Below, one piece after another: positions 1 to 4,547 of a DNA stretch of 7,871 nucleotides. Position numbers and translations under genes: made by a program. The stretch spans positions 1 to 7,871 of the forward strand of contig MFGM01000061.1 in the NCBI GenBank assembly GCA_001778275.1, given 5' to 3'. A model generated the notes under the pieces. The model worked only from the letters and a program-made list of their open reading frames with translations, searched no databases and was not told the DNA's origin. The stretch is from Candidatus Falkowbacteria bacterium RIFOXYC2_FULL_48_21. Its GTDB lineage: Bacteria; Patescibacteriota; Patescibacteriia; UBA11705; JABHMO01. The number at the start of each line of letters is the position of its first letter. Position 1 is the stretch's first letter.

Positions 1-65
1 TACACAAAATATTTGACAGACCCACAGATTACAAAATGGTGGCGACTGATCCGGCTCAATCAAGG

Positions 66-100
66 ATCTGTACTATCTGCACCTTTATCTGTACATATCT
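66..100. repeat. Short imperfect ATCTGTAC repeats
   Basis: ATCTGTAC occurs at 66-73 and 87-94, with a variant ATCTGCAC at 75-82 and a partial ATCT at 97-100. The spacing is roughly 9-12 bases. They lie just past the stop of the winged-helix gene. They could be a small operator cluster or chance. No terminator hairpin with a T-run is visible between 1 and 104; only a weak 5-bp stem (GATCC at 48-52 with GGATC at 64-68) is present. Confidence 0.3.
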
Positions 101-104
101 ATAA

Positions 105-401
105 CTATTTGAGCGGCAATCGCATCTGTTCGCCCAACAACCGCCGCGCCACTTTCCGCCCCTTGTCCGTCAAACTGACTTCCCTAATAAACCACTTATG
201 CGCTGTCCGCACGCCATAGCCAGTCATCAGCTCTCGGTCTATGAGGCTTTCAATACTACTTGTAATAATCTTCGTGCGCATGTCCGCCTTGGCGCGACCT
301 TGCTGGCTATAAAAAGAAATAAACCCGATTCGATTAACCCGAAAACTCTTGCTATTATAGCACTTTATTAAAATAAATTTTTGCAACTGGGATAATGGCA
401 T
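105..401 (-). CDS. Small winged-helix DNA-binding-like protein, 98 aa
   Basis: Predicted cytoplasmic protein with the layout of a winged-helix fold. An N-terminal helix (residues about 3-16, LSQLQKFILIKCYN) is followed by a short linker. A helix-turn-helix part spans about 39-60 (ITSSIESLIDREL as the likely recognition helix). A beta-wing follows (about 61-76, GYGVRTAHKWFIREV) and a basic helix with LTDKGRKVARRLL at 77-89. LTDKG at the end of the wing is typical of MarR/PadR-like wHTH proteins. Similar short proteins are, to my recollection, common and uncharacterised in Patescibacteria. The ATG at 401 has a strong Shine-Dalgarno (GGAGGGG, 8 nt upstream). The gene starts 24 nt after the aspS stop on the same strand, so it is probably the last gene of the asnS-aspS operon. 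Target and effector are unknown. It could be a transcription factor or simply a nucleic-acid-binding accessory protein. The reading frame is convincing; the function is inferred from fold only. Confidence 0.75.
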   Translation of the reverse strand: MPLSQLQKFILIKCYNSKSFRVNRIGFISFYSQQGRAKADMRTKIITSSIESLIDRELMTGYGVRTAHKWFIREVSLTDKGRKVARRLLGEQMRLPLK

Positions 402-409
402 AGGATTAT

Positions 410-416
410 CCCCTCC
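410..416 (-). promoter_or_regulatory. Shine-Dalgarno of the winged-helix gene
   Basis: On the minus strand GGAGGGG lies 8 nt before the ATG at 401. It supports that start and contrasts with the upstream genes of the same operon, which have no visible Shine-Dalgarno. Confidence 0.7.
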
Positions 417-425
417 GTTAAAAGA

Positions 426-1763
426 TTACTTGTTCAACAACTCATCAATTCGCACCTGATCGCGCGGAAACAGCGTGGCTTGTTTGATATTTTCCAGACC
501 GATAAGCTGCCACGTCACGCGCTCGAGCCCCATGCCGATACCACCCTCCGGCGGCATACCGTATTTAAACGCTTGCAAATAATAAGCAAACTCTTCCGGC
601 CGCAAACCGAACTTTTTCATATTCGCCACCAAGGCTTCATACTCGTGAATGCGCTGGCCGCCGGTCACGATCTCCGTGCCGCGAAAAAGCAGGTCGAAGC
701 TCTTCGTGAAACCCGGATCTTCCGAATCCTCCATCGTGTACATCGGCCGCTTCGCCACCGGATAGTGCGTAACAAACAGAAAATCCGAATCCCATTTCTT
801 TTTCGCGTACTCGCCGAGCAAACGCTCCTGATGCGGCTCAAGGTCCGGCTCGTTCAACACGCCCTTTTCGCCAAACTCATTTTCCAAAATCGCCTGCGCC
901 TCCTTTAACTTCATCTGCGGACAATTTTCCAAAAAATTAGGCATGGTAACTTTTAACAATTTCAATTCCGTCGCGCATTTTTCTTGCGCGCGCTTCATCA
1001 TCGCCAAAAGCGTGCCATAAATCATCTGCATCACGTCGTGGTGATCCTTGATAAAGCCCATTTCAAAGTCGAGCGATGTGTACTCATTGATATGCCGGCT
1101 GGTGTCATGCTCCTCGGCGCGGTAAACATTGCCAACGGTGAAAACGCGTTCAAACACGCCGACCATCGTCTGCTTATAAAACTGCGGGCTCTGCGCCAAA
1201 TAAGCTTTTTGGCCGAAATAATCAATTTTAAAAACATTCGCTCCCCCCTCGGTCGCCCCCGCCACGATCTTCGGACATTGAAATTCGGTAAAGTCTTTTT
1301 CAATCAAATGATTGCGAAAGCCCTCGACCAACGCGGCCTGAATCTTGAAAATCGCTTGCTGTTTTTCCGCACGCAAGTTCAGCGGCAAATTGTCGAGATA
1401 AGAGTTCATGTGCAATTCCGCGTTCAAATCGTACGGCAACGTTTCCGCCGCGGCCAACACTTTCACTTCTTTCGCCAAGACTTCAACATTGCCAGTCAAT
1501 AAATCCGGATTTTTTTGTTTAGCGCCGCGCTCATTCACTACGCCAACGATTTCCAAAACAAATTCCGGCCGGATCCCCGGCATGATCGCCTTTGACGCCT
1601 CGTCCAGCTCGCTCGGTACCAGCACGACTTGAAGTAAGCCGCTCCGATCGCGCAAATCCAAAAATGCCAACTTCCCCATGTTGCGCCGCGCATTAACAAA
1701 GCCCTTGACTGTAACGGTTTGCCCGATTTGATTTATCGTTTCCGAATTAAGCGTTCGCTCCAT
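426..1763 (-). CDS. aspS: Aspartyl-tRNA synthetase, archaeal/eukaryotic type
   Basis: Class IIb synthetase that activates aspartate with ATP and charges tRNA-Asp in the cytoplasm. It has 445 aa. An N-terminal OB-fold anticodon-binding domain covers about residues 1-105 (VKGFVNARRNMGKLAFLDLRD). The catalytic domain follows: motif 1 around P164 (FQCPKI), the flipping loop TEGGANVF (171-178), motif 2 (YRAEEHDTSRH, 214-224, with R215) and motif 3 (GGIGMGLERV, 407-416, with R415), ending in LFPRD. The length and absence of a GAD insertion between motifs 2 and 3 mark it as the archaeal/eukaryotic type, not the roughly 590-residue bacterial type. Whether it also charges tRNA-Asn (non-discriminating) cannot be read reliably. 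The adjacent asnS provides a direct route to Asn-tRNA, so a discriminating enzyme is plausible. The ATG at 1763 has no Shine-Dalgarno and follows the microprotein stop by 14 nt, suggesting reinitiation or an SD-independent start. Confidence 0.95.
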   Translation of the reverse strand: MERTLNSETINQIGQTVTVKGFVNARRNMGKLAFLDLRDRSGLLQVVLVPSELDEASKAIMPGIRPEFVLEIVGVVNERGAKQKNPDLLTGNVEVLAKEVKVLAAAETLPYDLNAELHMNSYLDNLPLNLRAEKQQAIFKIQAALVEGFRNHLIEKDFTEFQCPKIVAGATEGGANVFKIDYFGQKAYLAQSPQFYKQTMVGVFERVFTVGNVYRAEEHDTSRHINEYTSLDFEMGFIKDHHDVMQMIYGTLLAMMKRAQEKCATELKLLKVTMPNFLENCPQMKLKEAQAILENEFGEKGVLNEPDLEPHQERLLGEYAKKKWDSDFLFVTHYPVAKRPMYTMEDSEDPGFTKSFDLLFRGTEIVTGGQRIHEYEALVANMKKFGLRPEEFAYYLQAFKYGMPPEGGIGMGLERVTWQLIGLENIKQATLFPRDQVRIDELLNK

Positions 1764-1777
1764 AAAATTATATGAGT

Positions 1778-1894
1778 TTATTTTAACAATTCCACGCGCA
1801 CGCCGCCATCATCGCTCGCGAGCCAAAACCAGAAAACCAAGTTGACCACGACAACCAGCGCGACGATCACAATCAAATAAAAATATTTTCTCAT
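1778..1894 (-). CDS. 38-aa single-pass membrane microprotein
   Basis: A short open frame on the minus strand between asnS and aspS that a usual length cut-off would miss. The protein starts MRKYFYLIVIVALVVVV, continues as a hydrophobic stretch to about residue 26 (rich in V, L, F, W), then has a short polar tail with DDGG and ends VELLK. This predicts one membrane-spanning helix (about residues 4-26) with a basic N-terminus probably in the cytoplasm. Its ATG overlaps the asnS TGA stop in an ATGA arrangement, so translation is probably coupled to asnS. The aspS ATG lies 14 nt after its TAA. It has no visible Shine-Dalgarno of its own. I do not recognise the family. The hydrophobic composition, the exact overlap and the snug fit between two real genes argue that it is coding. 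The function is unknown. Confidence 0.65.
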   Translation of the reverse strand: MRKYFYLIVIVALVVVVNLVFWFWLASDDGGVRVELLK

Positions 1895-3180
1895 GGATAA
1901 ATACGGTTAATCGTCCTCGGAAACGGAATAGTCTCCCGCACATGATGCACGCCGCACATGAGACCAACCAACCGTTCCAGGCCAAAACCGAATCCGGCAT
2001 GTGGCACACTGCCGTAACGACGCGTATCGAGATACCAGGCAAAAGCGTCCGTTGACAACTTGTGCTCTTTGATTCGCTTCAAAAGCTCGGCGTAATCATC
2101 CTCGCGCTGACTGCCGCCAATGATTTCGCCATGCCCCTCCGGAGCGATCATGTCGGCGCAAAGCGCCAGGTCGCCTTCACGTTTCATGTAAAACGCCTTA
2201 ATGGCCGCCGGCCATTTTTCCACGAACACCGGCTTGTCAAAATCTTTCATCAACAAATCTTCATCGTCATTGCCAAGATCTTCGCCAACCTTGATATCTG
2301 AACCGGCCTTTTGCAACCGTTCCACCGTTTCGATATATGACAACCGCGGAAACGGCGCTTTGATATTTTCCAACTTGCTAATATCGCGCTCAAGAGCAAT
2401 GAGATCGGCTTTATTTTTTTCAACAACACGCTTCGCAATGAATTCTACCAGTCGCTCTTGCAAATCCAAACTCATTTTGTGATCAAAAAAAGCCATTTCC
2501 GCGTCCATCATCCAAAACTCCGTCAAGTGGCGGCGCGTCTTGGACTTCTCGGCGCGAAACACCGGACCGAAGTCAAAGACTTTACCGAGCGAAGCGATGG
2601 CCGCTTCGAGATAGAGTTGGCCGCTCTGCGACAAGTAGGCTTTTTGCTCGCCGAAATAATCGATTTCAAAAAGTTCCGTTGTGCCTTCGCATGCGTTCGG
2701 CGTCAAAATCGGCGAATCAATTTTTGTGAAGCCTTCGCCCAGCAAAAATTCATAAGTCGCCATGATCACCGTCGTCCGCACGCGTTGAATCGCGGCCTGC
2801 CGTGGCGCGCGCAGCCACAAGTGGCGATTTTCCAACAAAAAATCCGGCCCATGCTCCTTTTTCCCGATCGGATATTCTTCCGCGCACTGAACGAATTTCA
2901 GTTGTTTAACCTGAAGCTCATATTCTTCCTTTTTCGGGTGCTTTGAAACAGCGCCAACCACTTCCACCGAACTTTCGATCGTCATATCAGACGCGACTTT
3001 CCATGAGTCTGCATCCACGGCCGGCTGATTCACCACGGCCTGCGCATAGCCGGATCCATCGCGAAGCTGAAGAAAGGCAATCTTGCCGGAAGACCGAAAA
3101 TTATAAACCCAACCCTTAACTAAAACTTCTTGGCCAAGATAATCTTTGAAATCCTTGATATAAACCATTTTGGGTAACAT
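1891..3180 (-). CDS. asnS: Asparaginyl-tRNA synthetase
   Basis: Class IIb synthetase charging tRNA-Asn with asparagine in the cytoplasm. It has 429 aa from the ATG at 3180. The OB-fold anticodon-binding domain covers about residues 6-100 (VKGWVYNFRSSGKIAFLQLRDGSG). The catalytic core has motif 1 near P157 (IDSPIL), the loop CEGTTELF (164-171), motif 2 (FRAEKSKTRRHLTEFW, 208-223, with R209) and motif 3 (GFGFGLERL, 396-404, with R403). It ends with the AsnRS signature RETIPFPRT..RIYP. HLTEFWMMDAEMAF is characteristic of AsnRS rather than AspRS. The frame stays open upstream to a TTG at 3288, but the promoter at 3206-3234 would start transcription near 3199, downstream of that TTG, so 3180 is preferred; the ATG at 3168 is a possible alternative. 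It is the first gene of an operon with the microprotein, aspS and the winged-helix gene. Confidence 0.95.
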   Translation of the reverse strand: MLPKMVYIKDFKDYLGQEVLVKGWVYNFRSSGKIAFLQLRDGSGYAQAVVNQPAVDADSWKVASDMTIESSVEVVGAVSKHPKKEEYELQVKQLKFVQCAEEYPIGKKEHGPDFLLENRHLWLRAPRQAAIQRVRTTVIMATYEFLLGEGFTKIDSPILTPNACEGTTELFEIDYFGEQKAYLSQSGQLYLEAAIASLGKVFDFGPVFRAEKSKTRRHLTEFWMMDAEMAFFDHKMSLDLQERLVEFIAKRVVEKNKADLIALERDISKLENIKAPFPRLSYIETVERLQKAGSDIKVGEDLGNDDEDLLMKDFDKPVFVEKWPAAIKAFYMKREGDLALCADMIAPEGHGEIIGGSQREDDYAELLKRIKEHKLSTDAFAWYLDTRRYGSVPHAGFGFGLERLVGLMCGVHHVRETIPFPRTINRIYP

Positions 3181-3205
3181 AAAAATTGAGGTTAATTCAA
3201 GTTCA

Positions 3206-3234
3206 ATTATAGAGTAATTTAACGAAAATGGCAA
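3206..3234 (-). promoter_or_regulatory. Sigma70-type promoter of the asnS-aspS operon
   Basis: Reading the minus strand, TTGCCA (3234-3229) is followed by a 17-nt spacer and a perfect TATAAT (3211-3206). Transcription should start near 3199, giving a leader of only about 19 nt before the asnS ATG at 3180. That leader has no Shine-Dalgarno and is far too short for a T-box or other riboswitch. Confidence 0.75.
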
Positions 3235-3246
3235 ACGAGGAAAGCC

Positions 3247-3280
3247 GAAATTAGGAAATTGGTAGAAATTGGTAGAAATT
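3247..3280. repeat. Phased GAAATT tracts with tandem 10-bp repeat
   Basis: GAAATT occurs four times at 3247, 3255, 3265 and 3275, spaced 8, 10 and 10 bases. The last two are inside an exact tandem repeat GGTAGAAATT (3261-3270 and 3271-3280). A-tracts repeated once per helical turn bend DNA. The block lies between the divergent promoters of asnS and the 208-aa gene, roughly at -48 to -81 from the predicted asnS start. It could act as an UP-like element, a bend, or tandem operator sites. Confidence 0.5.
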
Positions 3281-3303
3281 TTTGACAAAAGCGGTAAGAG
3301 ATC

Positions 3304-3331
3304 TTGACATTTGACAATTTCGCGCTAAACT
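3304..3331 (+). promoter_or_regulatory. Promoter of the 208-aa orphan gene
   Basis: A perfect TTGACA (3304-3309) is followed by a 16-nt spacer and TAAACT (3326-3331, four of six matches to TATAAT). The start would be near 3338, leaving a leader of about 30 nt with a strong Shine-Dalgarno. Two further TTGACA hexamers at 3282-3287 and 3311-3316 have no good -10 partner. Confidence 0.6.
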
Positions 3332-3353
3332 AGCGGGGCTGACGTTCTTTAAC

Positions 3354-3361
3354 AAAGGAGG
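3354..3361 (+). promoter_or_regulatory. Strong Shine-Dalgarno, 208-aa gene
   Basis: AAAGGAGG is nearly the full anti-SD complement and lies 6 nt before the ATG at 3368. It settles the start and predicts efficient initiation. Confidence 0.85.
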
Positions 3362-3367
3362 AACGAA

Positions 3368-3994
3368 ATGACACCGGGAACAATTCACGTACAAGCAGGC
3401 AAGGGTTATGTCATTGCTCTTCACACCAACCACAGCATGTACCCCCAAAAGGCTTTTGAAGAATGCGCGCTGATGCCGATTTTTCTGATGGACTTAAACA
3501 AGAAATACCCCGGCTATATCCGGCCGATGTCCGTGCTTCAGCTATACCTCGAAGAAGTCCAAAAGCGATACAAAAAAACGCCATCGGCATTAACGATTTA
3601 CCGCGAACTCCTAGAATGGCTAAGTTGTGATTTGTCTTTTGACATCTCTCCAGAAATCATCGCCAACTGGATTATCCTGCGCACCTTTAAACAGTTCGCG
3701 CCCTTGCCACACCGAAATGAACACGGCAAAGAATGGGACGAGTACAAACCAGACATCATTATCAATCTTGCGGATAGTCGCGGGTTTCCCCAACTGACCA
3801 TCAAACCAAACAATGCGGACATGGCCGAGCTGTCTTATCCTTATTTCGACGAAATAATGGAAAAAGTTCGCAACAACCTTTTCGAGTTTTCCTATCTGTA
3901 CCGCTTCAACAGAGTCAAGGGCAGCGTGACCTACTCGCCCGACAAAGTCCTGGCCGCGCTCATCGCGCTCGAGTGGGAACGACAGCAACCGTAA
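3368..3994 (+). CDS. Uncharacterised soluble protein, 208 aa
   Basis: I do not recognise this protein. It has no signal peptide, no membrane segment and no obvious cysteine or metal motif. The N-terminus is compact and mixed (HVQAGKGYVIALHTNHSMYP). Helical-looking segments follow: residues 53-70 (RPMSVLQLYLEEVQKRYKK), then about 74-110. A proline- and charge-rich middle contains HRNEHGKEWDEYKPD (about 118-132). Near 147-165 is KPNNADMAELSYPYFDEIM, and the C-terminal helix ends in ALIALEWERQQP. It stands alone as a transcription unit with its own promoter, strong Shine-Dalgarno and a hairpin terminator 3 nt past the stop. Full signals on both sides and a 208-codon frame make it a real gene. 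It could be a small cytoplasmic enzyme or partner protein, but no function can be named from sequence alone. Confidence 0.8.
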   Translation: MTPGTIHVQAGKGYVIALHTNHSMYPQKAFEECALMPIFLMDLNKKYPGYIRPMSVLQLYLEEVQKRYKKTPSALTIYRELLEWLSCDLSFDISPEIIANWIILRTFKQFAPLPHRNEHGKEWDEYKPDIIINLADSRGFPQLTIKPNNADMAELSYPYFDEIMEKVRNNLFEFSYLYRFNRVKGSVTYSPDKVLAALIALEWERQQP

Positions 3995-3997
3995 ACC

Positions 3998-4022
3998 AAA
4001 AGCCCGGAACATCCGGGCTTTT
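3998..4022. terminator. Bidirectional intrinsic terminator
   Basis: AAAAGCCCGGA (3998-4008) pairs exactly with TCCGGGCTTTT (4012-4022) around a 3-base loop, an 11-bp GC-rich stem with A/T arms. Either strand reads stem plus TTTT. It lies 3 nt after the stop of the plus-strand 208-aa gene and 15 nt after the stop of the minus-strand coiled-coil gene, so it can end both converging transcripts. Confidence 0.9.
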
Positions 4023-4037
4023 ATAATTGCTGATTTT

Positions 4038-4418
4038 TTACAACGCCAACTGCGGAAACGGCTCCATGGACAAAATTGCCTTCATCTCTTCTTTTGAAAG
4101 GACTTGCTTCTTTTCCATTTTGTCGATCAGCGCCCGCACTTTAGCGTCTTCTTTTCTCATCATCAACGTCAAAGAACCATTCAAGTCAGCCAGTTTATCA
4201 TCAAGATATTCCTTGGTTACCATTTTTACTGCCAAAGAATCAACTTTTTTTTCTAATCCGCCGACCTGCGTCTCTAATCCACCCACCCGAGTTTCCAATG
4301 AACCGACTCTATCTGCTAGGGCATCAACACTCTTTTGCGAAGCCGCATGATCCTTGATGAAATTAACGATTTCCAGAACCTCTTGAATTTCTGTTTTATT
4401 GTTTTTTTCTTCTTGCAT
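4038..4418 (-). CDS. Coiled-coil heptad-repeat protein, 126 aa
   Basis: Small acidic/basic soluble protein with no signal peptide or membrane segment. An N-terminal amphipathic helix covers about residues 8-24 (KTEIQEVLEIVNFIKDH). It is followed by five uninterrupted heptads from V31 to K65 (VDALADR, VGSLETR, VGGLETQ, VGGLEKK, VDSLAVK), with valine at every a position and leucine at every d position. A helical tail (66-115) has MVTKEYLDDKLADL and KKQVLSKEEMKAIL, ending FPQLAL. This predicts a parallel oligomer, probably dimer or trimer. The role is unknown; similar short heptad proteins with repeat number variation occur in Patescibacteria, to my recollection. Its promoter overlaps the start region, giving a leaderless or nearly leaderless mRNA. 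It converges on the 208-aa gene and shares its terminator. Confidence 0.8.
   Translation of the reverse strand: MQEEKNNKTEIQEVLEIVNFIKDHAASQKSVDALADRVGSLETRVGGLETQVGGLEKKVDSLAVKMVTKEYLDDKLADLNGSLTLMMRKEDAKVRALIDKMEKKQVLSKEEMKAILSMEPFPQLAL
4224..4328 (-). repeat. Five 21-bp units coding the heptads
   Basis: The DNA for residues 31-65 of the coiled-coil protein is five imperfect 21-bp units. The three middle ones are closest, coding VGSLETR, VGGLETQ-like units. Such arrays can gain or lose units without breaking the frame. Confidence 0.6.
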
Positions 4419-4426
4419 ACGTGCAC

Positions 4427-4455
4427 ATTATCGCGCATTTGAAAAGCGCTGTCAA
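4427..4455 (-). promoter_or_regulatory. Near-consensus promoter, leaderless layout
   Basis: On the minus strand a perfect TTGACA (4455-4450), a 17-nt spacer and GATAAT (4432-4427, five of six matches) form a near-consensus promoter. The usual start 7 nt downstream falls near 4420. The ATG is at 4418, so almost no 5' leader is left. It lies just after the upstream terminator at 4468-4496, so the coiled-coil gene is transcribed on its own. Confidence 0.75.
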
Positions 4456-4467
4456 ATTCATCTACCA

Positions 4468-4496
4468 AAAGCGCCCCGACCATCTCGAGGCGCTTT
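4468..4496 (-). terminator. Intrinsic terminator of the metallopeptidase gene
   Basis: On the minus strand AAAGCGCCTCGA pairs with TCGGGGCGCTTT (one G-U wobble) around a 5-base loop, followed by a short T-run (TTTT, counting the end of the stem). The wobble is an A-C mismatch on the plus strand, so the hairpin is better in the minus sense. It lies about 51 nt after the peptidase stop at 4548. Confidence 0.75.
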
Positions 4497-4506
4497 ATTG
4501 TTCTTT

Positions 4507-4543
4507 TCAATTCGCTAAATTCTCTCAATCCGCTCAATTCGCT
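4507..4543. repeat. TCAATTCGCT short repeats in the 3' UTR
   Basis: TCAATTCGCT occurs at 4507-4516 and 4534-4543, with a one-base variant TCAATCCGCT at 4525-4534. The last two form a 9-bp-period tandem. They sit between the peptidase stop and its terminator. No function is evident. Confidence 0.4.
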
Positions 4544-4547
4544 TTTT

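Noticed and set aside
480..1502. Long plus-strand frames of 142 and 172 codons at 480-908 and 984-1502
   Set aside because: They are antisense to the conserved aspS reading frame, have low-complexity R/H/L-rich translations and no ribosome binding sites.
1891..1893. TGA read as glycine (recoded genetic code)
   Set aside because: AsnRS ends at its normal RIYP terminus right at this TGA, so the standard code applies.
1809..2042. 77-codon minus-strand frame overlapping the asnS end
   Set aside because: It runs through the conserved C-terminus of asnS in another frame. The 38-aa frame at 1778-1894 explains the gap better.
2062..2946. Plus-strand frames inside asnS (2062-2301, 2201-2482, 2458-2946)
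   Set aside because: Antisense shadows of a firmly identified synthetase, with no domain signal.
3181..3205. T-box or amino-acid riboswitch ahead of asnS
   Set aside because: The predicted leader is only about 19 nt, too short for any such element.
3247..3280. CRISPR-like array
   Set aside because: Units are only 10 bp, in direct tandem without spacers; no cas gene is present.
3181..3288. N-terminal extension of asnS from a TTG at 3288 (36 extra residues)
   Set aside because: The extension is not AsnRS-like, begins with TTG, has no Shine-Dalgarno, and lies upstream of a near-consensus promoter whose start point is near 3199.
4027..4537. Frames at 4027-4350 (plus) and 4316-4537 (minus)
   Set aside because: The first is antisense to the coiled-coil gene. 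The second runs through a terminator and promoter and has no start signal.
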